A DNA stretch of 64,000 nt from Chromatiales bacterium (GTDB lineage Bacteria > Pseudomonadota > Gammaproteobacteria > Steroidobacterales > GCA-2729495), in assembly GCA_020351875.1 (NCBI GenBank), contig CP070671.1, forward strand, positions 3,198,834 to 3,262,833, written 5' to 3'. Positions 26,864 to 35,026 of this stretch are shown one piece after another. The notes below the pieces were generated by a model, which saw only the letters and a list, made by a program, of their open reading frames with translations, had not been told where the DNA came from and ran no database searches. The stretch's first letter is position 1, and each line of letters starts with the position of its first letter. Made by a program: the position numbers and the translations under genes.

Positions 26864-26932
26864 CGCGGATCCACGAGGCCAACGGGGCACATAATTCGAA
26901 CGTTGTTGCCCCCACAAGGCTGACGCGGATCC
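26841..26932. repeat. Tandem 60-base-period partial duplication
   Basis: The 32 bases at 26841-26872, which include the stop of the second Rieske gene, recur exactly at 26901-26932 (they open CGTTGTTGCCCCCACAAGGC). Beyond them, ACGGGGC also recurs 60 bases later, while the rest has diverged. This looks like a short slipped duplication of the 3' end of the gene into the spacer before the third Rieske gene. Confidence 0.85.
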
Positions 26933-27001
26933 GTCGTGGTGACGGGGCGAAATCCCCCGCAATTTCCAGCCACGACGTAAACTGTTCGCCGGAGACCCGC
27001 C

Positions 27002-28102
27002 GTGTACATCAACTTCTGGTACCCGGTCTGCAAGACCGGCGAACTGACGCCCGACGCGCCACGGCGCGTGGAATTGCTGGGCCTTAACTTCGTGGCCTTT
27101 CGCGACGACGGCGGCGCGGCGCACGTGCTGAGCGATACCTGCGTGCACCGCGGCGGCGCGCTGGGGCTGGGCCAGCTGGTGGACGGTCGCGTGCAGTGCC
27201 CGTATCACGGCTGGCAGTTCGGCGGCGACGGCCGCTGCGTGCACATCCCGTCGCTGCCCGACACCACGCCCCCGGCCCGCGCGAAGGTGGACAGTTACCC
27301 GGTCGAGGAACGCTACGGCGTGGTGTTCGCCTTTCTCGGCGATCTGCCGGCCGATGAACGGCCGCCCGTGTGCCCGGTACCGGAATACGGGCAGGACGGT
27401 TGGCGGGCCAGCGAGATTGTGGTGCTGGACATCGACTGCTACTACGAGCGCTCCATGGAGAACGGGCTCGACCCGGCCCACAACGAGTTCGTGCATCCCC
27501 GGCAGGGCTTTCCGCCGATGCTGGAGGACACCTTCGAGATGCAGGATGACCCGTGGGGCGCACGCTTCTGGGCCGATTTCGGCGACCCGGTCCTGGAGCT
27601 GACCGAGTTTGCGAAAGACCGCAACCGCACCGGCGAACTCCGCGCCGGTTCATGGTTCCACGGCCCGAACGGGCTCGTCACGTCGATCTTCGTCAACAGG
27701 GACAGCAACCTGGTGCAGTACTTCTTCGAAGCACCGGTCAACGATTCGCACACGCGCATCTACTTTTTGAATATGCGCAACTGGCTGCTGGAACCCGACA
27801 AGGACGAGCGGATCATGCAGACGAACCTGCGCATCGTGAAAGAAGACATCGGGATCCTGGAAGCCCTTTGGCCGGTGCGTACGCCCCCCACCCTCACACG
27901 AGAAATTATGACCCCGTCAGACCAGGTGGTGGTGCGCTTCCGCGAACAGCTGGCGCAGTGGCAGTCGCGCGGCTGGCAGATCGACCGGCACGCGATGCAC
28001 GACAAGCACGGCGATGTGGCCTACGCGATTCCGTGTCCTGACCGCCGCGCTTCAGGCAACTGGGTCTTAGACCCAGTGCCATTATTGGCCCCTGAGAATT
28101 AA
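27002..28102 (+). CDS. Rieske non-heme iron oxygenase (paralogue 3)
   Basis: 366 residues from a GTG start with GGAG seven bases upstream. Rieske ligands: CVHRGG and CPYHGWQF. Iron site: NGLDPAHNEFVH near residue 157. It lacks the TKE of the conserved C-terminal segment seen in the other copies (here TLTREIMTPSDQ). The tandem arrangement with paralogue 2, 138 bases apart, suggests local gene duplication followed by divergence. It ends in a convergent region before the Kef-type antiporter. Confidence 0.92.
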   Translation: MYINFWYPVCKTGELTPDAPRRVELLGLNFVAFRDDGGAAHVLSDTCVHRGGALGLGQLVDGRVQCPYHGWQFGGDGRCVHIPSLPDTTPPARAKVDSYPVEERYGVVFAFLGDLPADERPPVCPVPEYGQDGWRASEIVVLDIDCYYERSMENGLDPAHNEFVHPRQGFPPMLEDTFEMQDDPWGARFWADFGDPVLELTEFAKDRNRTGELRAGSWFHGPNGLVTSIFVNRDSNLVQYFFEAPVNDSHTRIYFLNMRNWLLEPDKDERIMQTNLRIVKEDIGILEALWPVRTPPTLTREIMTPSDQVVVRFREQLAQWQSRGWQIDRHAMHDKHGDVAYAIPCPDRRASGNWVLDPVPLLAPEN

Positions 28103-28181
28103 CCCGGAGCCACCAGCACCCAGGTTCCCGAACCAGTACCGCTAGTCAGGCCCAACGAATAACACCGCAATGCAGCCCGAT

Positions 28182-28205
28182 GTCCGCTTTCGACCCAAAG
28201 CGGAC
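28182..28205. repeat. Hairpin in a convergent spacer
   Basis: GTCCGCTTT at 28182-28190 and AAAGCGGAC at 28197-28205 form a perfect 9-bp stem with a 6-base loop (CGACCC). It lies between the convergent Rieske and antiporter genes. There is no U tract on either strand, so it is either a weak two-way terminator or a dispersed repeat unit. From memory similar hairpins occur often in gammaproteobacterial spacers; this is unverified. Confidence 0.4.
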
Positions 28206-28242
28206 CACAGAGTCCGCGAGTCTGTAACCGGGGATTCATTCT

Positions 28243-29949
28243 TCACGACCGCGGTGCGTTTGGCGGCTCTTGCGCGGACGTGACATCAAAATTGCCGTAA
28301 TAGTCCTCGCGAAAGCGACGCAGCAATGCCTCGGTTTGGTCCGCACCGACGAGTTCATGGACAAGTGCTTCACGCGCCAGGTCCAAGCTTGCCTCCAGGT
28401 TCTCCGATATAGCCAGTCTGGCGCCCAGTTGTCGCAGCGCCTGGCATTGGCTCGCATTGTGTCCTCGGGCCAGAATTGTGACGTCGGGATGTGCTCTGTG
28501 CAGCGCTGCTACGATGTCCTCAGTCGCCTCGAAGTCATTGACGGTAACAATGACGAGGCTCGCATCAGCCACGCCTAACGAGCGGAGCACGTCGGGCTTT
28601 CGACCATCGCCGTAGAACACCGGATGTCCGTTGGCGCGTTCCCGCAGAACCAGCGATGAATCTTGATCGATCGCGACGTACGGCACGCTTGCCGACGTCA
28701 AGATTTCGCCGATGCGCCGTCCGCCGCGGCCAAAACCGGCTAGAACCACAGGGGCCTTGGCCGGTTCTTCATGGTGCTCAGCCGCCGGTCGTATGGCCGC
28801 CGATGCTTGGCGCTGTGCCAGGTTTGCGAGCAGCGGCGTCACGAGCATGCTCAGCACCACGACAAGCAGCAGCTGCTGGAACAGGCCAGTGTCGAGCAGC
28901 TCAGCTTGAAAAGCATAGCCAAAGAGAACGAGGCCGAACTCCCCACTTTGGGCGAGCAACATGGCCACGGCGGCCCCGGTCCTCACACCGAGGCCAAACG
29001 CCAGAGCCAACACCCATAAGACACTAAACTTGACGACGATTAGAGCGCAAAGCAGGCCAAGCGTCAGGATTGGTTCTGCGACAAACTGGCTGATCTCAAG
29101 AGACATGCCCATGGACATGAAAAACAAACCCAGCAGCAGGCCCCGAAAAGGCTCTATTTCAGCGATGACTTCATGACGAAAAGGTGAGTCGGCGATTAGC
29201 AAGCCCGCAATAAACGCGCCCATCGCCATTGAGAGACCCAGGCGCTCGGTCAACACTGCGCTGCCCAGTACGAGCAGGACCGTCACCGCCGTAAATATCT
29301 CCTTGCTGCGGGTGTGCGCCACGCGATGCAGTATCGGCTGCAACAGGTACCGGCCACCGACGACGACGGCCAGCAGAATAACGAAGGCCTCGACCAGAGC
29401 AATCGTGATATCCGTACCGATGGAGAATTGCTGCATTGCGAGCAGCGGCACCAGGGCCAGCAGCGGCACAACGGCAAGGTCTTGGAGTAGCAACACGGCC
29501 AGCGATGTACGGCCATACTCAGAGTGCAATGACCGCCGCTCGGCAAGGAGCTGCAGGACGAAAGCCGTTGAGGATAAAGCCAGCGCGGGACCAATCACAG
29601 CGGCGGCGGGAAACGCAACATCCAGCAACAGGTAAACGGCAGCAGTGATCAGGACTCCCGTTAACAACACTTGCAAGGTGCCGAGCCCGAATACCTGGCG
29701 CCGCATCAGCCAAAGTCTCGACGGCTTGAGTTCGATGCCGACGACGAACAGGAGGAACACAACACCCAATTCCGACAGCCGGCTAATCTCGGTAACATTA
29801 TCGATCAGCGCCAACCCCGCTGGCCCGACCACAACACCGGCCACGAGAAAGCCCGGAACCGCGCCAAACCCGACGACTCGGAACAGGGGCACCGCGACCA
29901 CTGCCGCGGCTAGCAGGATTACGATGTCGAGAATATAGTTGGCTGCCAT
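28243..29949 (-). CDS. Kef-type monovalent cation:proton antiporter (CPA2) with TrkA-N domain
   Basis: 568 residues. About 12-13 membrane segments occupy residues 1-380; the motif VVFLLFVVGIELKPS near 65 and the S/T-rich helix ALSSTAFVLQLL near 125 are typical of CPA2. The cytoplasmic domain starts VVLAGFGRGGRRIGEIL near 400, a Rossmann (RCK/TrkA-N) nucleotide-binding motif. These proteins exchange K+ or Na+ for H+ and may be gated by glutathione adducts or nucleotides. The gene and its divergent neighbour (30109) are visibly less GC-rich than the rest. The start ATG 29949 has a weak ribosome site. Confidence 0.9.
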   Translation of the reverse strand: MAANYILDIVILLAAAVVAVPLFRVVGFGAVPGFLVAGVVVGPAGLALIDNVTEISRLSELGVVFLLFVVGIELKPSRLWLMRRQVFGLGTLQVLLTGVLITAAVYLLLDVAFPAAAVIGPALALSSTAFVLQLLAERRSLHSEYGRTSLAVLLLQDLAVVPLLALVPLLAMQQFSIGTDITIALVEAFVILLAVVVGGRYLLQPILHRVAHTRSKEIFTAVTVLLVLGSAVLTERLGLSMAMGAFIAGLLIADSPFRHEVIAEIEPFRGLLLGLFFMSMGMSLEISQFVAEPILTLGLLCALIVVKFSVLWVLALAFGLGVRTGAAVAMLLAQSGEFGLVLFGYAFQAELLDTGLFQQLLLVVVLSMLVTPLLANLAQRQASAAIRPAAEHHEEPAKAPVVLAGFGRGGRRIGEILTSASVPYVAIDQDSSLVLRERANGHPVFYGDGRKPDVLRSLGVADASLVIVTVNDFEATEDIVAALHRAHPDVTILARGHNASQCQALRQLGARLAISENLEASLDLAREALVHELVGADQTEALLRRFREDYYGNFDVTSAQEPPNAPRS

Positions 29950-30108
29950 TTCGGAAAGCTTGGAGTCCAGTCAGGACAGAATATAGCCTTTAGAACTCCC
30001 GTCGTCCTCGGTTTGGCATCGCTCCTCAGCAGTTTGGAAGTACACTGGAACCTCACGGCGTCGCCCATATGTTGGTCTGCGGGCAAATAGACAACGCAGG
30101 AGATTGGG

Positions 30109-30822
30109 ATGCGGAATGAACGACTGATGCTCCCGTTTGCCGGAACGCTGCTTCTGGTAGTCGTTTTTGCGATCTCTGGTATCGCTACTAATGCCTTTGC
30201 TCAGGAAGACAGCGTAAATCCTGGCATAAATGATCGCTTCATGGACGCAAATGCCGGCGACTGGGTCAGCCGATTTGAAAGAGATAATCGCGAAATCTAC
30301 ACGCGACGGGATGAAATCGTTTCCGTACTCGGTCTTCAACCTGGCATGGATGTCGCCGATATCGGCGCTGGTACCGGCTTTTTCACGCTGCTGTTCGCCG
30401 AAAAGGTGGGGCCAGATGGTGTTGTTTATGCGCTCGACATTTCCGAGAGTTTTGTTGCCCACATCAGGGATAGAGCAAATGAGGCGGGGCTAACCAACGT
30501 CAGGGGTCTCGTCAATCCCGCAGATTCCACCGGGCTGGCCCCAGACAGCGTCGATGCTGTCTTTCTCGCGCACACCTATCACCACTTCGAGTACCCGTTC
30601 AAGATGCTGGAGTCGATCCACCGTGCCTTGCGACCCGATGGCATTGTCGTGCTGGTTGAATTCGAACGAGTCGAAGGCGTCTCGCCGAAATTCGTCTTGA
30701 ACATGGTTCGTGCCGGCAAGGGAACCTTTACCGATGAATTTCGCGATGCCGGATTCGAATTGATTGAAGAAGTGCCGTTTTCAGAAAAGGACTACATCCG
30801 AAAATTCGGGCTGCGGCGGTAG
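30109..30822 (+). CDS. Exported class I methyltransferase-like protein
   Basis: 237 residues from ATG 30109, following GGAG. A signal peptide runs to about residue 33 (AISGIATNAFA then QED). The methyltransferase fold is canonical: MDVADIGAGTGFFTLLFA (motif I), VYALDIS (motif II acid), then VFLAHTYHHFEYP and LRPDGIVVLVEF. Unlike the lipoprotein homologue at 9647, all motif I glycines are kept. Similar exported proteins exist in many gammaproteobacteria; their substrate is unknown, and SAM supply outside the cytoplasm is a puzzle. Confidence 0.85.
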   Translation: MRNERLMLPFAGTLLLVVVFAISGIATNAFAQEDSVNPGINDRFMDANAGDWVSRFERDNREIYTRRDEIVSVLGLQPGMDVADIGAGTGFFTLLFAEKVGPDGVVYALDISESFVAHIRDRANEAGLTNVRGLVNPADSTGLAPDSVDAVFLAHTYHHFEYPFKMLESIHRALRPDGIVVLVEFERVEGVSPKFVLNMVRAGKGTFTDEFRDAGFELIEEVPFSEKDYIRKFGLRR

Positions 30823-30920
30823 CAGCGATAGCGTCCCCGCAACGTCGATGTTGGCCAATTCCGCTTTTAGCCACCCGCTGACGTTGACCCGCGGCCCGGC
30901 AAAACTCAACGCAGCGGTCC

Positions 30921-32408
30921 TCAGCGAGGCTGCAGCCAGGTGGGCAGGAAGGAGTAAGGATCGCGGTCGAAGTTTGCGTCGAAGCTGACACCGTTTTTCT
31001 CCAGTTGCGCCTGCAGGCTCTGGTCTTTCCACGCGTCGAAAGCATCCGTACAGCCACCAATGAACTCGCCGCCGATGAAGATCTGCGGAATCGTATCCCA
31101 GCCGGTGCGCTCCTTTAGCACGGCGCGCACCTGGCCACCGCGCCCGTCTTTCTGGAACTCGACGGAATCCAGTTCCACCGCCCGGTAGGGGATGCCGGCC
31201 GCCGCAAACATCTTCCGCACCGACCAGCAGAACTCGCACCACTCCAGGGCGAACATCACCACGGGATCCTGGGTACTGCCGAGCGCCTCCGTGACGAAGG
31301 CTTCGGCTTCCGGTGTCGGCGCGACGGCGGCCGGTTGCTCCCGCGGACTCGGCGGCGGCGGCGCCACGTCAAAGCGGGCACCGGGCGTGGAACGGGAAAT
31401 GGCCCACTCATCTTCGCTCATGTCGGCGGACACTTCGTCGAACAAGGTCGTGCTGAGATAGCGTTCGCCGGTGTCGGGCAGCATGCACAGGATGCTTGCC
31501 CCCTCGCCGGCCCCCGCCGCGACTTTCATCGCGCCCGCGAAGGTCGCGCCGCCGGATATCCCGGTAAATATGCCTTCGCGCCGGGCCAGCGCGCGGGCGC
31601 AGTCCAGCGCATCGGCGCCGGCCACCGGCACGATGTCGTCGATCCATTCAGCGGCGACCGCGTCTTCGGTCAACCGCGGAATGAAATCCGGTGCCCAGCC
31701 CTGCATCAGGTGGGGACGAAAGTTCGGGTGGCTGGCGGCTGGCTGTCCGGCCTCGTCCCTGGCCTGGGCAATCCCGCTGCCCAGCATCTGTGAGTTGTCC
31801 GGCTCGCACACGACGATGCGCGTCTGCGGGCTTTCCCGTTTCAGGACTCTCGCGACACCTTTCAGCGTGCCGCCGGTGCCAAAACCCGTGACCCAGTAGT
31901 CCAGACCGGTGTCGGCGAAGTCTTCGAGGATCTCCGGCGCCGTGGTGCGGGAATGCATGTCCGCATTCGCCTCGTTTTCGAACTGGCGGGCGAGGAACCA
32001 GCCGTGCGTTTCTGCGAGTTCCCGTGCCTTGGCCAGCATCCCGCTGCCTTTCTGAGCAGCCGGCGTCAGCACCACGCGGGCGCCGAGGAAGCGCATCATC
32101 TTGCGCCGTTCCACGCTGAAGTTCTCGGCCATCGTGACCACCAGCGGGTAACCCTTGCGCGCGCAGACCATGGCCAGGCCAATGCCCGTGTTGCCGCTGG
32201 TGGCCTCGACCACCGTCTGCCCCGGTTTCAGTTCGCCGCTCTGCTCGGCCGCCTCGATCACCCCGAGCGCGAGGCGATCCTTGACGGAACCCATCGGGTT
32301 GAAGGCCTCGGCCTTCACGTAAAGGTCCACGTGGTCGGGCGCGAGCGCGTGAATACGGATCACCGGCGTGCGCCCGATGGTCTCTAGAACGTCGTTGTAG
32401 GTTGTCAT
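30921..32408 (-). CDS. Cysteine synthase-glutaredoxin fusion
   Basis: 495 residues. Residues 1 to about 335 are a CysK/CysM-type O-acetylserine sulfhydrylase: NPMGSVKDR with PLP-binding Lys43, ATSGNTGIG substrate loop, GTGGT phosphate loop. A Pro-rich linker (VAPPPPSPREQP) follows. Residues about 385-480 are glutaredoxin-like, with WCEFC near 398 and the cis-Pro WDTIPQIFIGGEF. Fusion suggests thiol transfer or redox control coupled to cysteine synthesis; electrons might come from glutathione. The gene converges on the methyltransferase gene with 98 bases between. Confidence 0.87.
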   Translation of the reverse strand: MTTYNDVLETIGRTPVIRIHALAPDHVDLYVKAEAFNPMGSVKDRLALGVIEAAEQSGELKPGQTVVEATSGNTGIGLAMVCARKGYPLVVTMAENFSVERRKMMRFLGARVVLTPAAQKGSGMLAKARELAETHGWFLARQFENEANADMHSRTTAPEILEDFADTGLDYWVTGFGTGGTLKGVARVLKRESPQTRIVVCEPDNSQMLGSGIAQARDEAGQPAASHPNFRPHLMQGWAPDFIPRLTEDAVAAEWIDDIVPVAGADALDCARALARREGIFTGISGGATFAGAMKVAAGAGEGASILCMLPDTGERYLSTTLFDEVSADMSEDEWAISRSTPGARFDVAPPPPSPREQPAAVAPTPEAEAFVTEALGSTQDPVVMFALEWCEFCWSVRKMFAAAGIPYRAVELDSVEFQKDGRGGQVRAVLKERTGWDTIPQIFIGGEFIGGCTDAFDAWKDQSLQAQLEKNGVSFDANFDRDPYSFLPTWLQPR

Positions 32409-32485
32409 GGCCTGCCCCCGGGGCGCGAGTCCGTGTCAGCTGTCGGACCCCATGATACGCCTGGCCGGTACCCACATGCGGAGCT

Positions 32486-34258
32486 TCAGAGCGGCCAGAA
32501 AGTCAGGATGGCCGGCACCGATACGACGATGATCAGGATCTCCAGCGGCAGCCCCATGCGCCAGTAGTCGCCGAAGCGGTAACCGCCAGGCCCCAGGATC
32601 AGCGTGTTGTTCTTGTGGCCGATCGGGGTCAGGAACGCGCAGGACGCGGCGACGGCCACACCCATCAGGAACGGGTCCGGGTTCACCTTAAGGAGGTTCG
32701 CGATTTCCACCGCGATGGGCGCGGCAATGACCGCGGTCGCGGTGTTGTTCATCACGTCCGATAAGGTCATCGTCACAACGATCAGCAGGGTCAGCACGAC
32801 CACCGGCGAATAACCGCTCGCGATGTCCACCAGCCCGGTCGCTATCAACGCGGTCCCGCCCGTTGCTTCCAGCGCACCACCGATCGGGATCATGCTGCCC
32901 AAAAGCACGATCACCGGCCATTCGATGGACTCGTAGACCTCGCGCAACGGCACGATGTTGGTCAGCGCCATCAGCGCGACGACACAGCCAAGGGCCACCG
33001 GCAAATACACCAGGCCGGATGCAGCCAGCAGGATTGCGCCGGCGAAGATACCGACCGCTAGCCAGACCTTGTGGCGCTGGATCACGCGCTGCCCGCGGTC
33101 GCGCAGCGGCAGGCAGCGCAGCCGGGTGATTGCATCGGTCAGACGCTCTTCGCTGCCGAGCAGCAGCAGTACGTCGCCGGGCCGCAGTTCCAGTTCGCGC
33201 ACCCGCTCGCGAAAACGCTGGCCTTCCCGCGATACACCCACCAGCGCGACACCATAGCGGTACAACATTCGCACGGACCGCGCCGCGCGGCCGGCCAGGC
33301 GTGACGATTCGGGCACCACCGCTTCCACCAGTGCGAGGTCTTCCGCCTCCAGGGCGCTGCTGCCGGCGCTGACGTATTCCAGGCCGATGGCGCCGATGAG
33401 TTCCTCGATTTCTTCCGGCCGGGCTTCGAGCACCAGCACGTCACCGGCCCGGATCTCGACCCGCCGCGCAAGCCCCGGCATGCGCTGGCCGCGCCGGATC
33501 AGGCCGACGATTTCCACGTCCGCGTCCGCCGCCGCGGCATCCAGTTCCGCCACGCGCTTGCCGATGATGCTCGAGTCCTTCGGGACCCGCACTTCGGCAA
33601 TGTAATCGGCGAGATCGAACAGCGCCTTGCCGCCATCCGGCACCCGGCGCGGCGCCGGTAACAGGCGCCAGCCGATCAGCGTCACGAACAGGATACCGGC
33701 CACCGCGCACGCGAGGCCGACCGGCGTGAAGTCGAACATCCGGAACGGCGAACCGAGAGCCTCCGAACGGTATTCCGCGATTACGATGTTCGGCGGCGTG
33801 CCGATCAGCGTAATCATGCCGCCGAGTATCGACGCAAAAGAAATCGGCATCAGGCTCAGCGACGGGCTGCGCCCGGACTTTTCCGCCGCCTGCAGCTCCA
33901 GCGGCATCAGCATAGCCAGCGCAGCGACGTTGTTCATCACGGCGGACAGGGCCGCGGCCAGCGCCCCCATGATGCCGATGTGTGCGCCCAGGCTGCGGCC
34001 GCGGTCCACCACGAAGCGCGCCAGCAGTTCGATCGCGCCGGAGTTGGACAGGCCGCGGCTCACGATCAGTACCAGCGCGATGATCACGGTGGCCGGGTGG
34101 CCAAAGCCGGAGAAAGCCCGGTCCACGGGTACGATGCCGGTCAGCAGGGCGGCCAGCAGCGCGATGAAGGCCACCAGGTCGTAGCGCCAGCGCCCCCAGA
34201 CCAGGAACACGAATACCAGGCCGAGCAGCGTGAACAGGATCAGCTGGTCGGTCGTCAT
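32486..34258 (-). CDS. SLC13/DASS-type permease with TrkA-C domains
   Basis: 590 residues. Two sets of membrane helices flank two central cytoplasmic TrkA-C (RCK_C) domains at about residues 205-380 (RVELDAAAADADVE then PGDVLLLLGSEE). Signature loops SAVMNNVAALAMLMP and GTPPNIVIAEY in the first half are mirrored by SDVMNNTATAVIAAP in the second, as in the SLC13/ArsB fold. Such permeases move dicarboxylates, sulfate or other anions, usually with Na+. The substrate is open. It is divergent from the small gene at 34318. Confidence 0.9.
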   Translation of the reverse strand: MTTDQLILFTLLGLVFVFLVWGRWRYDLVAFIALLAALLTGIVPVDRAFSGFGHPATVIIALVLIVSRGLSNSGAIELLARFVVDRGRSLGAHIGIMGALAAALSAVMNNVAALAMLMPLELQAAEKSGRSPSLSLMPISFASILGGMITLIGTPPNIVIAEYRSEALGSPFRMFDFTPVGLACAVAGILFVTLIGWRLLPAPRRVPDGGKALFDLADYIAEVRVPKDSSIIGKRVAELDAAAADADVEIVGLIRRGQRMPGLARRVEIRAGDVLVLEARPEEIEELIGAIGLEYVSAGSSALEAEDLALVEAVVPESSRLAGRAARSVRMLYRYGVALVGVSREGQRFRERVRELELRPGDVLLLLGSEERLTDAITRLRCLPLRDRGQRVIQRHKVWLAVGIFAGAILLAASGLVYLPVALGCVVALMALTNIVPLREVYESIEWPVIVLLGSMIPIGGALEATGGTALIATGLVDIASGYSPVVVLTLLIVVTMTLSDVMNNTATAVIAAPIAVEIANLLKVNPDPFLMGVAVAASCAFLTPIGHKNNTLILGPGGYRFGDYWRMGLPLEILIIVVSVPAILTFWPL

Positions 34259-34317
34259 GCGCTTGCAGATTCAGTGCCCATCGAAGCGATGATGCCACGG
34301 CGCGTAGAATCTGCGTG

Positions 34318-34464
34318 ATGGGCAAGAGAAAGACACCGCCACCGCCGGAAATCCTCCGCAAGTCCGGTCCACAGAAGGATCGCAGCAAGTACGACCGCAA
34401 ACGGGCCAAGGAGCAGGACCGGCGACGCGATTCGACGGAAGAACCGCCGTCGCCGAAGGACTGA
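34318..34464 (+). CDS. Small basic protein, 48 residues
   Basis: ATG 34318 to TGA 34464. It begins MGKRKTPPPPEILRKSG and continues with Lys/Arg/Asp-rich helix (QKDRSKYDRKRAKEQDRRR), ending PPSPKD. Proline-rich start plus basic helix recalls small conserved gammaproteobacterial proteins of unknown role. A ribosome site is not obvious. It lies between the permease (minus) and the cupin (plus). I judge it real from composition and memory of similar short proteins, but cannot check conservation. Confidence 0.55.
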   Translation: MGKRKTPPPPEILRKSGPQKDRSKYDRKRAKEQDRRRDSTEEPPSPKD

Positions 34465-34543
34465 CCCCGCGTAGCGCCGGGCGCAACGCGGCTGCTAAGG
34501 TCCCCCGACTCAACGCAGGCACCGCCACACGGAAAGCAGATCC

Positions 34544-35026
34544 ATGAGTGACGCACCCCCCATCGTCAATCTTGACGACATACCACTGGACGACTTCGGC
34601 CATGGCGAGAAGTTCGCCGCGAGGCTCGGTCGGATAGGCCGCACGCTGGGCATGCAGAAAATGGGCTGCGGGCTGGTCGTGCTGGCGCCAGGGAAACGGG
34701 CCTGGCCCTTTCACGGTCACTATGCGCAGGAAGAGGCCTTCATCATCCTGGCAGGCCGGGGAATGATCCGCTACGCCGACGGCGAATTCCCGGTCAGGAC
34801 CGGCGACGTGATTTTCACCCCACCCGGCCCGGACCGGGCGCACCAGATCGTGAACGACTCCGACGCGGAGCTTAAATACCTCGCACTGAGCACCAACGAC
34901 AGCCCGGAAATCTGCTACTACCCCGATTCACAGAAGACCGGCGCGTTTCACGTGACCGAGAAAGGTTTTGCCGGCTTCATGTCCCGCGACGGCGAGCTGG
35001 CCGACTACTGGGACGGGGAAGATTAG
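34544..35026 (+). CDS. Cupin-domain protein
   Basis: 160 residues. The cupin barrel shows motif 1 WPFHGHYAQEEAFIILAG near residue 54 (His, His, Glu) and motif 2 PGPDRAHQIVN (His) near 100, so metal binding is likely. The C-terminal extension (CYYPDSQKTGAF onward) is found in cupins that act as small-molecule sensors or isomerases. No signal peptide. The end overlaps the MFS transporter frame, so the two are likely co-expressed, perhaps sensing and moving one compound. Confidence 0.85.
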   Translation: MSDAPPIVNLDDIPLDDFGHGEKFAARLGRIGRTLGMQKMGCGLVVLAPGKRAWPFHGHYAQEEAFIILAGRGMIRYADGEFPVRTGDVIFTPPGPDRAHQIVNDSDAELKYLALSTNDSPEICYYPDSQKTGAFHVTEKGFAGFMSRDGELADYWDGED

